Positions 1 to 9,120 of a stretch of 64,000 bases of DNA are shown here, piece by piece (positions within the stretch are counted from its first letter, which is position 1; the number at the start of each line of letters is the position of its first letter). This stretch comes from an uncultured delta proteobacterium (GTDB lineage Bacteria > Desulfobacterota > Desulfobulbia > Desulfobulbales > Desulfurivibrionaceae): positions 434,001 through 498,000 of the forward strand of contig CAIPYE010000015.1 in the NCBI GenBank assembly GCA_903869265.1, written 5' to 3'. The notes under the pieces are model-generated. The model saw only the letters and a program-made list of their open reading frames with translations. It made no database searches and was not told the DNA's origin. The position numbers were made by a program, and so were the translations under genes.

Positions 1-74
1 GACGTACACGATATATCCCTCTATGCGATCAAACTACCAGAAAACGCCTTCCATTCCTGCCTGCCCAGAAAAAG

Positions 75-109
75 AAAAAGCCGAAAAAAGGAAGCTCCTC
101 TCTTCGGCT
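75..109 (-). terminator. Rho-independent terminator after rplY
   Basis: On the minus strand an AGCCGAA arm (109-103) pairs with TTCGGCT (85-79) and is followed by a T-rich stretch (plus-strand A run 75-79). It lies about 40 bases beyond the rplY stop codon. The loop is long (17 bases), so strength is uncertain. The rest of 1-148 shows no gene. Confidence 0.6.
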
Positions 110-148
110 TTAACCACGCTGTATTGGCAAAATACTATTCCGGGCGTT

Positions 149-718
149 TTACTCTGCCGCCCCGGAGATAGACACACAAACAGTATCAGGATCTGTCACG
201 AGGCTCACGCCTGCGGAGAGGCCGAGATCCTTGCAGGTCAAGGCAGCACCCCGATCAAGGGGAGCAACATCAACCTCAATGAGATCGGGGATATCAAGCA
301 GCTTTCCCGAGACAGCAACCTTGTTTTTGACAATGGTCATATCGCCGCCCAGGTCAACGCCCTTGGCCTTACCGACATACTTGAGCGGCACCTGGAATAC
401 CATGGGCTTATCAAGGGAAACCTCATAAAAATCGGCATGCAAAACGGTATCCTGAATCGGATCCGTCTGAATCTCACGGGTAATAACATGCCGGAGGGTT
501 TTCTTGCCGTCTTCATCAATCTCCAAATTGATGAAGGCATTCTTTCTATGGATGGAGAGCAAACCCTGGGTGAGATCCTTGGTATTGCATTCCAAGGAAA
601 TAGGCGCTCCCTGCGGACCATAAATAACAGCAGGGGTGTTCCCTGTCTTGCGCATTGTCCTTGCCGCACCTTTGCCAACAGTTTTACGGACTCGCGCCGT
701 CATCTCGATTTGCAACAT
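149..718 (-). CDS. rplY: 50S ribosomal protein L25 (CTC form)
   Basis: This is the 5S rRNA-binding protein of the large ribosomal subunit, in the long L25/CTC (general stress protein) form with an N-terminal L25 domain and a C-terminal TL5-type domain. The N-terminus MLQIEMTARVRKTVGKGAAR and the stretch GNTPAVIYGP are typical of the family. An in-frame ATG lies 21 bases upstream, but GAGGAGGT sits just before the ATG at 718, so that start was chosen. It follows prs in the same direction, the usual ispE-prs-rplY arrangement of delta-proteobacteria. Confidence 0.93.
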   Translation of the reverse strand: MLQIEMTARVRKTVGKGAARTMRKTGNTPAVIYGPQGAPISLECNTKDLTQGLLSIHRKNAFINLEIDEDGKKTLRHVITREIQTDPIQDTVLHADFYEVSLDKPMVFQVPLKYVGKAKGVDLGGDMTIVKNKVAVSGKLLDIPDLIEVDVAPLDRGAALTCKDLGLSAGVSLVTDPDTVCVSISGAAE

Positions 719-816
719 TGAACTGACCTCCTCATGCACTGATTCTCATAACAAAAAACCAGCAACGGCCACAATAGTAGCGACCTCCGGTTGTATAGAT
801 ATCTCTGCCTTACTCA

Positions 817-1755
817 CTACACAAATAATGAACTGACAGAATCCTCACTATGAATTCGCTTTACCGCCTCACCCAACAGTTTGCAAACGGAAAGCACTTT
901 AATTTTCTTGCAGTTCCGGACAGCCTCACTAAGGGGAACACTGTCGGTAATGACCAGAGTTGTAATCTTAGATTTTTCCAGCCGTTCAATGGCCGGTCCG
1001 GAAAGAACCCCGTGGGAGCAACAGGCATATACTTCCTTGGCACCTGCCTCCATAAGGGCGTCAGCCCCCGCGCACAGGGTTCCGGCAGTGTCAACCATGT
1101 CGTCCAACAGGATCGCGGTTTTTCCGGCAACCTCACCGATAACATTCATCGCCTTGCATTCGTTGGCCCGGTCGCGCCGTTTGTCGACAATGGCCAGACT
1201 GGCATTCAACCGTTTGGCGAACGCCCGGGTTCGCTCCACTCCGCCGGCATCCGGGGATACCATCACCACGTCATTTTGTAATTTTTGCGAAATGAAATCA
1301 AGCAGGACCGGGGCGGCAAACAGGTTGTCCACCGGGATGTTAAAAAAGCCCTGAATCTGTCCGGCATGGAGGTCCATGGTCAGCACCCGCCGCACCCCGA
1401 CAACCATCATCATCTCCGCCACGACCTTGGCGGTAATGGGAACCCTGGGCGCCACCTTGCGATCCTGCCTGGCATAACCATAATAAGGAAGAACCGCGGT
1501 GATCCGCCGGGCAGAGGCGCGCCGCAAGGCGTCAACCATTATCACCAACTCCATGAGATGGTCATTCACGGGCGGACAGGTCGGCTGAATGATAAAGACA
1601 TCACGGCCACGGACATTCTCGCCGATCTCGACAAAGATTTCCCCATCGCTGAACCGACGGACTTCCGCCTTGGACAGGGGAACCCCTATATAGTTACAGA
1701 TATCCTCAGCCAGAGCTGGGTTCGCGTTACCGGCAAACACCTTCATGTCTTTCAT
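817..1755 (-). CDS. prs: Ribose-phosphate pyrophosphokinase
   Basis: This cytosolic enzyme makes PRPP from ribose 5-phosphate and ATP, for nucleotide, histidine and tryptophan synthesis. At 312 residues it has the normal length. Visible signatures are [20 protein letters not shown] near the N-terminus, the metal/ATP segment [11 protein letters not shown], and the PRPP-binding motif [10 protein letters not shown]. The start may be the ATG at 1755 or the one at 1746 ([10 protein letters not shown]). It lies between tRNA-Gln and rplY, probably in one transcript with ispE. Confidence 0.96.
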   Translation of the reverse strand: MKDMKVFAGNANPALAEDICNYIGVPLSKAEVRRFSDGEIFVEIGENVRGRDVFIIQPTCPPVNDHLMELVIMVDALRRASARRITAVLPYYGYARQDRKVAPRVPITAKVVAEMMMVVGVRRVLTMDLHAGQIQGFFNIPVDNLFAAPVLLDFISQKLQNDVVMVSPDAGGVERTRAFAKRLNASLAIVDKRRDRANECKAMNVIGEVAGKTAILLDDMVDTAGTLCAGADALMEAGAKEVYACCSHGVLSGPAIERLEKSKITTLVITDSVPLSEAVRNCKKIKVLSVCKLLGEAVKRIHSEDSVSSLFV

Positions 1756-1836
1756 TCTGTTGCCTGAAGTTCAAGTTATCTTGTTTCCGCCGCTTCGAAT
1801 TGCCGCCGCAAGCCTTGCACGCCAATGGATATGAAA

Positions 1837-1911
1837 TGGCTGGGGCGGCAGGATTCGAACCTGCGAGTGCAAGAGTCAAAGTCTTGTGTCTTACCGCTTG
1901 ACGACGCCCCA
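1837..1911 (-). tRNA. tRNA-Gln (anticodon TTG)
   Basis: The cloverleaf reads from 1911 down to 1837. The acceptor TGGGGCG pairs with CGCCCCA, the anticodon stem CAAGA/TCTTG encloses CTTTGAC (anticodon TTG), the T arm carries GGTTCGAATCC, and CCA is encoded. It lies 5 bases downstream of ispE and upstream of prs, so it may be processed from a joint transcript. Confidence 0.95.
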
Positions 1912-1916
1912 ATGCC

Positions 1917-2789
1917 TTAAAGCTTTGCCTGTGTGCTCAGTGGTCGTGCAAGAAAGACATTCCGACCGAAACGCTTTGCAAATCGAGCAAGGCTCTTTTG
2001 CGCCTGCGCCTCGTTCTCAAAAAGACCAAACACGGTGGGGCCGCTGCCGGACATCAATGCCCCGTGGGCACCATCAGCCAGAAGCTCATCTTTGATGCGG
2101 CCGAGCTCCGGATATTTCCCGATGGTCACAGCCTCTAACTCGTTATATAAAGGAAGATTCCCCGGCCCGGCACATGCATCTTTACCATGCACGAAGTCGC
2201 GGCCTAAGATATATGGATTGCCACCCGTTGTCAACGTAAAATTCTCATACACCCACTTGGTGGACACGGGAAATCCAGGGTTTACCAAAACGATCCAGCC
2301 GGAAAGAGAAATATCCTCGGCGTGGATATCATCACCAATCCCGGTGGCCCAGGCGACGGTACATTCATCGACAAAAAAAGGCACGTCTGCTCCCAATGGC
2401 CACGCCAGATCGGCGAGCTGCCCGGAAGAAAAAACACGCCCATACAGCGTATTCAGTCCCCGCAGCACGGCGGCAGCATCACTGCTTCCCCCTCCCAACC
2501 CAGCGGCAATCGGCATTTTTTTCTCAAGAACAATATGAACGCCTCCCCCTGTGCCCAGTGCCGTGAAAAAACTTTTGGCGGCCCGATGGACAAGATTGCC
2601 TTCCCCGGTAGGCAGGTCGCTTTCCGGGCATTCCACCGTGATACCGGAATCCCGCCTTGACAAATGCAGACGGTCGGCAAGGGTGATTTTGACCATCCTG
2701 GTTTCAAGGTCGTGATACCCATCTGCCCGCTTGCCCTTGATAGCAAGATAGAGATTTATTTTTGCCGGTGCCTCGCAGACAAGTTCCAT
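1917..2789 (-). CDS. ispE: 4-diphosphocytidyl-2-C-methyl-D-erythritol kinase
   Basis: This GHMP-family kinase phosphorylates CDP-methylerythritol at the 2-hydroxyl, the fourth step of the MEP isoprenoid pathway. Visible motifs are the N-terminal CEAPAKINLYLAI with GYHDLET, the ATP-binding glycine-rich loop PIAAGLGGGSSDAAA, and the C-terminal MSGSGPTVFGLF. The ATG at 2789 is preceded by AGGA, and the native start (MELVCEAPAKIN) fits the family better than the ORF opening at 2816. Confidence 0.95.
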   Translation of the reverse strand: MELVCEAPAKINLYLAIKGKRADGYHDLETRMVKITLADRLHLSRRDSGITVECPESDLPTGEGNLVHRAAKSFFTALGTGGGVHIVLEKKMPIAAGLGGGSSDAAAVLRGLNTLYGRVFSSGQLADLAWPLGADVPFFVDECTVAWATGIGDDIHAEDISLSGWIVLVNPGFPVSTKWVYENFTLTTGGNPYILGRDFVHGKDACAGPGNLPLYNELEAVTIGKYPELGRIKDELLADGAHGALMSGSGPTVFGLFENEAQAQKSLARFAKRFGRNVFLARPLSTQAKL

Positions 2790-2844
2790 TGAATTCCTAT
2801 TTTCCGTCTTCAGCAAATGCGCTACACCCCTGTCCCGTTATTAT

Positions 2845-2886
2845 AAAAAAAATCGCCTGATTTCAGTAGATTGAAAACCAGGCGAT
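2845..2886 (-). terminator. Rho-independent terminator after the DUF1844 gene
   Basis: On the minus strand ATCGCCTG (2886-2879) pairs with CAGGCGAT (2859-2852), followed by a T run (plus-strand A run 2845-2851). It lies 28 bases past the stop of the upstream DUF1844 gene and separates it from ispE. Confidence 0.8.
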
Positions 2887-2913
2887 CATAATTATTCGAA
2901 AGCGCGAAAAAGG

Positions 2914-3228
2914 TCAGCCGCTGGCCTTCACATACCGCAGTTTCAGATCGGCAAGCACATGACCAAGAAGCTCCTCCTCCTTGTCGCTTAAGTTCCCTTT
3001 TGTTTTGTCCTTCAACAACTGCAAGGTGCTGATGGTATGTTTGGCCAGAACAAGATCGTTACCGGTCTGGCCGGTTTCCGGATCCTGCATCTCACCCAGA
3101 TGAAAAAGAGCCGAGGTATTCAACGACATAATCAGGGTGGTGAAGGTTACTTCCGGCAGCACACAGTTGCAGCCTTGCCGGATATATCCCTCCGGGCACT
3201 TTTTTTCGTTTTTCTCATTTTCGGTCAT
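2914..3228 (-). CDS. DUF1844 domain protein
   Basis: This is a 104-residue cytosolic protein of unknown function. Family features are the central TFTTLIMSLNTSALFHLGEM and the helical C-terminus with LLKDKTKGNLSDKEEELL and LADLKLRYV. The N-terminus is charged and has a small Cys cluster (CPEGYIRQGCNC). DUF1844 proteins are widespread in delta-proteobacteria and often sit near core metabolic genes. It follows serA by 37 bases, suggesting co-transcription, and ends in its own terminator. Confidence 0.85.
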   Translation of the reverse strand: MTENEKNEKKCPEGYIRQGCNCVLPEVTFTTLIMSLNTSALFHLGEMQDPETGQTGNDLVLAKHTISTLQLLKDKTKGNLSDKEEELLGHVLADLKLRYVKASG

Positions 3229-3265
3229 GGGTTATCCCAATGGGCAGAAGGAGAAAACAAAAACG

Positions 3266-4873
3266 CTAGGCATTCGCCAACTCAGGCAACTCAAGAACCA
3301 TGGCCTCATTGATGTTCGGCAGAGAACGAACCTTCTCCAGCAGAGACTTGGGAACCAAATCATCGGTGTTCAGCAGGATCACGTTGAGGTTCATATCCCC
3401 TTCCCGCTGCTTGCCGACGGTCATCCTGGCAATGTTCACCCCTTCGCCGCCAAGGGTGGTGCCGAGCAGACCAATCACTCCGGGGACATCGTTGTTCTGG
3501 ACAAAAAGCATTGGTCCGGCAGGCAAGGCTTCCATGCGGAAGCCGTTGAGGCGAACCAGACGCGGCTCGTTTTTACCGAACACCGTGCCGGCCAGAACAT
3601 TTTCGCCCTCGGTGGTTTTTACCCGTATGGTAACCAGATTGAGGAAATCATCGCTCTTGCTGGTTTTTGCCTCCACCACCCGAATGCCACGCTCCTGGGC
3701 AATGATCGGCGCGTTTACGTAATTCACCGCGTCTTTGAGAATCGGGGTAAACAACCCTTTCAGGAAAGCAACGGTGATCGGGCTGGTGATCATCTCGGAA
3801 AGATCGCCGCAGAACTCGATATTAACCTCTTCCACTCCGCCCTTGGCAATCTGCATGTGGAAGGAGCCAAGCATCTCGGCCAGGGTGATGTACGGGCCAA
3901 CCTGAGAAAGAACATCTGCGCTTACGGAAGGCACGTTGACCGCATTGGTAATGGTGCCGCGGAGCAGATAGTCCGCCATCTGTTCGGCAATGGCAACGGC
4001 GACATTCTCCTGGGCCTCCGCTGTGGAAGCACCCAAATGCGGGGTGCAAACAAAATTATCCAGACTCAACAATTTGCAATTTTCCTTGGTGGTGGGCTCC
4101 ACCTCAAAAACGTCCAGCCCAGCGCCGCGAATTTCCCCGTCCTTAAGAGCATTATACAAGGCTTCCTCATCAACCACGCCACCGCGGGCACAATCGAGGA
4201 AAACGCACTCTTTCTTCATCATCTTGAATTGTTCGGTGGAGATCAAATGCTTGGTTTCCTTGGTCAGCGGCACATGCACCGAGATAAAATCAGCGCGCTT
4301 GCACAACTCATCCAGACTCACCAATTCCACGCCGATTTTCTCAACCAGCTCTTTGGGCATATGGGGATCAAAGGCGATAACCTTCATCTTCAACCCCTGG
4401 GCCCGATCGGCAAAAATACTGCCGATCCGCCCGATCCCGACAATACCCACGGTCTTGCCGGTTACTTCCCGGCCAGAGAACTTCTTCTTCTCCCACTTGC
4501 CCTCCTTCATGGAGGCGGTGGCCTGGGGGATATTTCTGGTCAACGACATCATCATGGCTATGGCGTGTTCCGCTGCCGTGGTGGCGTTGCCGTCCGGGGC
4601 GTTCATGACGATGATCCCCTTCTTGCTTGCCGCAGGAATATTGACATTATCAAGGCCGATGCCAGCCCGCCCTACGACCTTAAGCTTCTCCGCCGCTTCG
4701 ATGATCTCCTCGGTAACCTTGGAGGCACTGCGAATTACCAGACCGTCGTATTCAGAGATTATGGCTTTAAGCTCATCCGGAGAAAGGCCTGTTTTCACAT
4801 CAACCTCAAGCCCAGCCTCCTCGAGAATCTGAACACCAATGGGCGACAGGTTGTCACTGATCAGAACTTTCAT
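3266..4873 (-). CDS. serA: D-3-phosphoglycerate dehydrogenase
   Basis: This enzyme oxidises 3-phosphoglycerate to 3-phosphohydroxypyruvate, the first step of serine synthesis. At 535 residues it is the long form: catalytic and NAD-binding domains (VGIVGIGRIGS nucleotide fold; catalytic region DCARGGVVDE and CTPHLGASTAEAQENVA), an intervening domain, and a C-terminal ACT domain (NNDVPGVIGLLGTTLGGEGVN) that usually binds serine as feedback inhibitor. The start MKVLISDNLSPIG is the family N-terminus and has an AAGGAG site just upstream. A 645-codon antisense frame over this gene is a shadow. Confidence 0.96.
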   Translation of the reverse strand: MKVLISDNLSPIGVQILEEAGLEVDVKTGLSPDELKAIISEYDGLVIRSASKVTEEIIEAAEKLKVVGRAGIGLDNVNIPAASKKGIIVMNAPDGNATTAAEHAIAMMMSLTRNIPQATASMKEGKWEKKKFSGREVTGKTVGIVGIGRIGSIFADRAQGLKMKVIAFDPHMPKELVEKIGVELVSLDELCKRADFISVHVPLTKETKHLISTEQFKMMKKECVFLDCARGGVVDEEALYNALKDGEIRGAGLDVFEVEPTTKENCKLLSLDNFVCTPHLGASTAEAQENVAVAIAEQMADYLLRGTITNAVNVPSVSADVLSQVGPYITLAEMLGSFHMQIAKGGVEEVNIEFCGDLSEMITSPITVAFLKGLFTPILKDAVNYVNAPIIAQERGIRVVEAKTSKSDDFLNLVTIRVKTTEGENVLAGTVFGKNEPRLVRLNGFRMEALPAGPMLFVQNNDVPGVIGLLGTTLGGEGVNIARMTVGKQREGDMNLNVILLNTDDLVPKSLLEKVRSLPNINEAMVLELPELANA

Positions 4874-4999
4874 TGTTTCTCCTTATGTATAAGAAAAGCG
4901 GCCAAAGCCATTTGCAAACCTTGGCAAATTGATAGAGCGCGGATGATACAGACAAAAAAACCTAAAACACCCCGGATTTCCGACAACCTAAAATCCCGA

Positions 5000-5027
5000 A
5001 TATTATGTGATCAGGGGAGTTTGTCAA
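5000..5027 (-). promoter_or_regulatory. Predicted sigma-70-type promoter of serA
   Basis: On the minus strand TTGACA (5027-5022) is separated by 16 bases from TAATAT (5005-5000). It lies about 130 bases upstream of serA, giving a leader of roughly 120 nucleotides in which no known riboswitch was recognised. Confidence 0.5.
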
Positions 5028-5067
5028 GAATAAAACATGAACGCAGCCCAGTCTTGACGCCCTCTTC

Positions 5068-5535
5068 CTAGTCTTTAAAACATGCGGAGAAATCAGCCGG
5101 CCCCACATCGTCGTCCCCATCACGGTCTTCACCCGACAGACTCCGGTAATGCCTGGCCGTGAAGCAAGCCAACCTGATCTCCTCATATTTGCGGGCAAAA
5201 AGCCTTTCTGGAAATTCCGGCCTGTTCATATAAGTTACCATGTTGGTCAAAATATCAGCCACCATGAGTTCCACCAACGAAGCCCGTTCGGTCTCGGCAA
5301 CAAAGGTCCTCTCCTTGGTGGCCGAGAACTTTACCGATCCTGCCATGACCTCACGAACCTCTGCCTGCAAGGCAATATCCGCTTCAGAAATCCGGGAGAA
5401 AAACTCCTCGTCAACTGGCAGCTCCGCTTCGCAGATAATCTTGATCAACCACCGGTCGCCAGCCATTTTTTTGGACTGGTCATACACGGTTAAGGTCATA
5501 TTGTTTTCAAGACTGCGTTGCTCGATTATCTCCAT
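5068..5535 (-). CDS. Conserved hypothetical protein
   Basis: This 155-residue protein belongs to no family I recognise. It is soluble-looking, rich in Glu and hydrophobics, without signal peptide or membrane segment. The N-terminal half (MEIIEQRSLENNMTLTVYDQ, then DRWLIKIICEAELPV) looks like a short beta-rich domain and the rest is helical. The acidic C-terminus contains GEDRDGDDD. The ATG at 5535 was chosen because AAGGAG lies 6 bases upstream; the frame stays open to 5643. It is divergent from cysS. Confidence 0.7.
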   Translation of the reverse strand: MEIIEQRSLENNMTLTVYDQSKKMAGDRWLIKIICEAELPVDEEFFSRISEADIALQAEVREVMAGSVKFSATKERTFVAETERASLVELMVADILTNMVTYMNRPEFPERLFARKYEEIRLACFTARHYRSLSGEDRDGDDDVGPADFSACFKD

Positions 5536-5804
5536 GGCCAAAACTCCTTGATAGCTGTCCCGCTTGGGGCGAAAACCTGTTTTGATATTTGCATATGCAC
5601 ACAACAAGACTTGCTCTCTTTCCTGGAAACGGGTATATAACATATCTTTTTATAAAGGGGATGACTCCTTTATAATAATACATGCTCAGCATCGGCAAAA
5701 ATATAGGATACGGCAGAGACACGCGGAGTTAAAGCAGTTGACGAGCAGCGCCTTTCCTGTTCTGAGCTTTCCCTGTTATGCATATCAACTCGATGGAACA
5801 GACC

Positions 5805-7274
5805 ATGAGTATCGAGATCTACAATACCAAAACCGGTCAAAAATCTCCCCTTGTCACCCTTGAAGAGGGCAAGGTCAAGCTCTACGTCTGCGGCATCACC
5901 GCCTATGACTACTGCCACATAGGCCATGCCCGATCAGCCCTGGTTTTCGATATGATCGTCCGCTATCTGCGCTACCGGGGCTATGCGGTTACCTTTATCC
6001 GCAACTTCACTGACATCGACGACAAGATCATCAAACGGGCCCAGGAGCAGAACACGACCTGCGAAGAGCTTTCCAGCCGCTTCATCACCATGTTCCACGA
6101 AGACATGGCCAGCCTCGGGATTCTCCCCCCCACCATCGAGCCAAAGGCCACCGAACATCTGCCGGAGATAATCGAGCTGGTCGAAGATCTCATCCGCAAG
6201 GGACTCGCCTACCAGGTGGACACCGATGTCTACTTCAGGGTAACCGGGTTCGGTGGCTACGGCTCCCTTTCCGGCCGCAACCTGGAAGATATGCAGGCCG
6301 GCGCCCGTGTCTCGGTGAACGAGAAAAAAGAACACCCCATGGATTTCGCCCTCTGGAAAGGGAGCAAGCCTGGAGAGCCTACCTGGGAAAGCCCCTGGGG
6401 CCCCGGCCGACCCGGCTGGCACATCGAATGCTCAGCCATGAGCCGCAAATACCTCGGCAACTCCTTTGATATCCACGGCGGCGGCAAGGATCTGGTCTTC
6501 CCCCATCATGAAAACGAAATGGCCCAAAGCGAAGGCGTCACCGGAGAAGAGTTCGTCAAGTACTGGGTACACCACGGATTTGTCACGATCAAAGACGAAA
6601 AGATGTCAAAGTCGCTGGGCAATTTTCTCACCATCCGGGAGGTGCTCGACAGATTTCCCGCAGAGGCCTTGCGGCTTTTCATCTTTTCCACCCACTACCG
6701 CAACCCGCTTGACTACTCGGAAGCGGCTCTGCTCGATGCGGTGGCCGGACTCAACCGGTTGTACACCTGTCTGGCAGAGATCGAGCAACTGCCCGCCTCC
6801 GGCAATGACCAAGCGAACAGTGCCGTCTCCAAGGCGGACCGAGAGAAGATCGAAACCCTGGCCGAACGGTTCATCAAGGCCATGGACAATGATTTCAATT
6901 CAGCCCAGGCCTTGGGGCATCTTTTCGAAGGGGTGAAAATCCTCAACAAGATCCGCCAGCATCTGCCGGGCAAACCAGCCAGCCTGGACCTGCAACTGCT
7001 CAAAGCCGGAGCCAAAACCACCAGAGAAATGGCCAACACCCTGGGCTTGCTCAGCGAAGAGCCGGTGCAACACATGCACAAAGAACAGGAAAAAATCCTC
7101 AAGACCCTCTCCGTAACCCCGGAAGAGATCGAAAAGGGTATCGCGGAAAGAACCGCGGCCAGAGAAGCAAAAAACTGGGCTCGGGCCGATGAAATCCGCG
7201 ACCAGCTTTTATCCCAGGGCATCGAGCTGAAGGATGGCCCCACCGGCACCGCCTGGCAGGTCAAGCTTCCTTAA
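5805..7274 (+). CDS. cysS: Cysteinyl-tRNA synthetase
   Basis: This enzyme charges tRNA-Cys. It shows the class I signatures CHIGHARSALVFD (HIGH) and KMSKSLGNF (KMSKS), zinc-site residues (YVCGITAYDYCHIGH, WHIECSAMS, HHENEMAQSE) and the family C-terminal helical and anticodon domains. At about 489 residues the length is normal. The frame opens at 5778, but homologues start at MSIEIYNTKTG (ATG 5805). Confidence 0.96.
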   Translation: MSIEIYNTKTGQKSPLVTLEEGKVKLYVCGITAYDYCHIGHARSALVFDMIVRYLRYRGYAVTFIRNFTDIDDKIIKRAQEQNTTCEELSSRFITMFHEDMASLGILPPTIEPKATEHLPEIIELVEDLIRKGLAYQVDTDVYFRVTGFGGYGSLSGRNLEDMQAGARVSVNEKKEHPMDFALWKGSKPGEPTWESPWGPGRPGWHIECSAMSRKYLGNSFDIHGGGKDLVFPHHENEMAQSEGVTGEEFVKYWVHHGFVTIKDEKMSKSLGNFLTIREVLDRFPAEALRLFIFSTHYRNPLDYSEAALLDAVAGLNRLYTCLAEIEQLPASGNDQANSAVSKADREKIETLAERFIKAMDNDFNSAQALGHLFEGVKILNKIRQHLPGKPASLDLQLLKAGAKTTREMANTLGLLSEEPVQHMHKEQEKILKTLSVTPEEIEKGIAERTAAREAKNWARADEIRDQLLSQGIELKDGPTGTAWQVKLP

Positions 7275-7668
7275 ACTGCTTTTTTTGCATATCCCTTTCT
7301 GGATTGCCAAGCAATCTCCGTCACGCCCTTTGTTCTCATGCAGTCAAAATCCCATTGAGACGCCGCCGAGTCGCCGAGCACCGGAGAGGCTGCCGAAAAA
7401 AAAGGATTTGCACTGTTTGAGGCGCAGCCGAGTTTGCAAAGCCCCGGCAGCATCGAGGAGTACCCCTTGCGGGGCATAAACTCCGGGCATCACGCCAGCG
7501 GCGGGACAAGTGACACGGGGTGCATTTTCTTTAGTTCGTATCTTTGGGCATGCAAAGGAATGAACAGAAGAACAAAGCATATATCCCTTTGCTTCGCTCC
7601 CAAGTTTTGGGCTATAATTTAAAAACACATTTTTGCCTGTTTCCCTTAATTGCGCCTGGAGGTCTGCC
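7275..7668 (+). other. Intergenic stretch with a possible dispersed repeat
   Basis: No convincing gene lies in these 394 bases. A minus-strand frame (7344-7670) translates to a Pro/Gly/Ala-rich sequence containing RVTCPAAGVMPGVYAP and GALQTRLRLKQCKSFFF. That composition, and the plus-strand phrase TTTCTTTAGTTCGTATCTTT, recall a repetitive non-coding element whose spurious translations appear as short hypothetical proteins in many Proteobacteria. The identification is from memory and uncertain. No terminator with a T run was found for cysS. Confidence 0.35.
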
Positions 7669-8472
7669 ATGAAGCGAGAGCCTGCGGTTGCCCATCAGTT
7701 TTACCCCGGAGACCCTGCCACCCTCAGACACGCCCTTGACGGTCTCATCCCTGCCGCCAGCACCAAGCAAAAGGGACTGGCCGTGGTCTCGCCCCATGCC
7801 GGGTATATTTATTCTGGAGCCGTGGCCGGGGAAACCTTTGCCGCGGTGGATATCCCCCAGGACATCGTGGTCATGGGTCCCAATCATCATGGCTATGGTG
7901 CGCCGGTGGCCCTGATGGACAAAGGGGCCTGGAGCATGCCCCTGGGTGAGGTGCCGATCAACACGGTTCTTGCCCACAGTCTCCTTGCCCAGACAGAGCT
8001 GATCAAGGCAGACACCCTGGCCCATCGGTTTGAACATTCCCTGGAGGTCCAGGTCCCGTTTCTCCAATATTTCCGCCCGGACATGACCCTGACCCCCATG
8101 GTGATCTCCCATCTTTCCTACAAAACCTGCCAGATTGTAGGGGAAGCGCTTGCCGCCGTCGTCAAGCAATACGGCAAGCCGGTTCTCATCGTGGCCAGTT
8201 CGGACATGACCCATTACGAATCCCGAGAGTCTGCCACAGCAAAGGATTCCATGGCCATACAGCAGATCAAGGCCCTGAACCCGGAGGGCCTCTACAATAC
8301 GGTGTTGGGCAACAAAATCAGCATGTGCGGCATCATGCCCGCCACTATAGCCCTCATCGCCGCCCTCCGCCTGGGTGCAACCCAGGCCCGGCTCATCCGC
8401 TATACCGACTCAGGCGAGGCCAGCGGCGACACCAATCAGGTGGTGGGTTACGCAGGCTTTGTGATTTCCTGA
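7669..8472 (+). CDS. amrB: Memo-like AmmeMemoRadiSam system protein B
   Basis: This is a member of the MEMO1/AmrB family, structurally related to class III nonheme iron dioxygenases. Family motifs are SPHAGYIYSG, the histidine pair in MGPNHHGYG, FEHSLEVQVPFLQYF, SSDMTHYE and the cysteine in MCGIMPATI, the last together with the histidines forming the metal site in MEMO1. The 267-residue length is normal. The ATG at 7669 has GGAGG eight bases upstream. Its usual partners (radical SAM AmrS and AMMECR1) are not adjacent, so its exact reaction here is unknown. Confidence 0.88.
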   Translation: MKREPAVAHQFYPGDPATLRHALDGLIPAASTKQKGLAVVSPHAGYIYSGAVAGETFAAVDIPQDIVVMGPNHHGYGAPVALMDKGAWSMPLGEVPINTVLAHSLLAQTELIKADTLAHRFEHSLEVQVPFLQYFRPDMTLTPMVISHLSYKTCQIVGEALAAVVKQYGKPVLIVASSDMTHYESRESATAKDSMAIQQIKALNPEGLYNTVLGNKISMCGIMPATIALIAALRLGATQARLIRYTDSGEASGDTNQVVGYAGFVIS

Positions 8473-8555
8473 AAAACCAAGAGCCAGGCCACAATTCTCC
8501 TTGACATAATCGGCCTGTTCCTCTATTTTTCGACGGTTCTTTGCCCGGCACCTAA

Positions 8556-8629
8556 TGGGGGATCGTCTAACGGTAGGACTGCAGACTCTGACTCTGCCTA
8601 TCGGGGTTCGAATCCCTGTCCCCCAGCCA
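8556..8629 (+). tRNA. tRNA-Gln (anticodon CTG)
   Basis: The 74-nucleotide cloverleaf has acceptor TGGGGGA/TCCCCCA, anticodon stem GCAGA/TCTGC around CTCTGAC (anticodon CTG), T arm GGTTCGAATCC and an encoded CCA. The gene is intact. Its 3' 44 bases (8586-8629) are the target duplicated at 10343-10386, marking it as an integration site. Confidence 0.95.
8586..8629 (+). repeat. att-like direct repeat, copy 1 (tRNA-Gln 3' end)
   Basis: These 44 bases, from the anticodon loop to CCA, are identical to 10343-10386. An exact repeat of a tRNA 3' end at 1.76 kb distance is the classic footprint of a tyrosine-integrase element, with the intact tRNA side as one attachment end. No integrase gene remains between the copies. 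Confidence 0.85.
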
Positions 8630-9120
8630 TACAACCACAAAGGTTTCCAGTAATTAAGGGGATTCTTGTTCTCCTGCCTGGGTGCCACTGGGGTGCCAAA
8701 AGTTGCTTTTACTGGTAAAAAAAAAGCAAACAAGCGCGTTGCAACTAATTGATTTTTCGTTATTCGTGCTTGCAATAACTAACACGGATTCTGCCTATCG
8801 TGGCTCGAATCCGGACCACAGAAAATCATATTATACCACCAAAACATCATCGCCTCGGCTTCTCGCCACATGATCAACTTGGCAACCCCATTCCTCCCCC
8901 TCTCATATACCCAATTAATATCTCATAACCGCCGCCGTCTCCACTCGACATTGATCTTTTAAAGTCCAGCCGCCGTACGGGGCTACCTATTTTAAATTTG
9001 CAGCACAACCCGATGTCCACTAAATCGAGAGAAGGTCAAGATATAATCTGAATGAGCTTGACATTAAGTTAACAATAAAAATTTATCATTGGCCTCGCGG
9101 AGATAATAAAAGACAACAGG
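8630..9120 (+). other. Left end of the tRNA-associated element, non-coding
   Basis: This 491-base stretch has no gene. It holds a directly repeated GGGTGCCA with an 11-base period (about 8680-8698) followed by AAAAG. The same arrangement precedes the second att copy (10249-10268), and a diverged version (GGTTGCG repeated) is at about 10434-10455. Such sites could be integrase arm sites (inference). At 8787-8820 is a decayed tRNA 3' half. Upstream of the HTH gene, GCTTGACA at 9056-9063 is shared with the second unit and may be a -35 element. Confidence 0.5.
8787..8820 (+). repeat. Decayed tRNA-Gln 3' half, inner copy A
   Basis: ATTCTGCCTATCG followed by TGGCTCGAATCC mirrors the anticodon-to-T-arm part of the tRNA with several substitutions, and the acceptor part is degraded. 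It lies about 200 bases after att copy 1. An equivalent decayed copy lies about 180 bases after att copy 2, so each unit carries an exact and an older degraded site. Confidence 0.65.

Noticed and set aside
3137-5071. 644-codon open frame on the plus strand
   Set aside because: It is antisense to serA, which has full family motifs; the translation has no recognisable domain.
8686-8702. Sigma-54-like site on the minus strand within the GGGTGCCA repeats
   Set aside because: The match comes from the repeated octamer itself, and no minus-strand gene follows; integrase arm sites explain it better.
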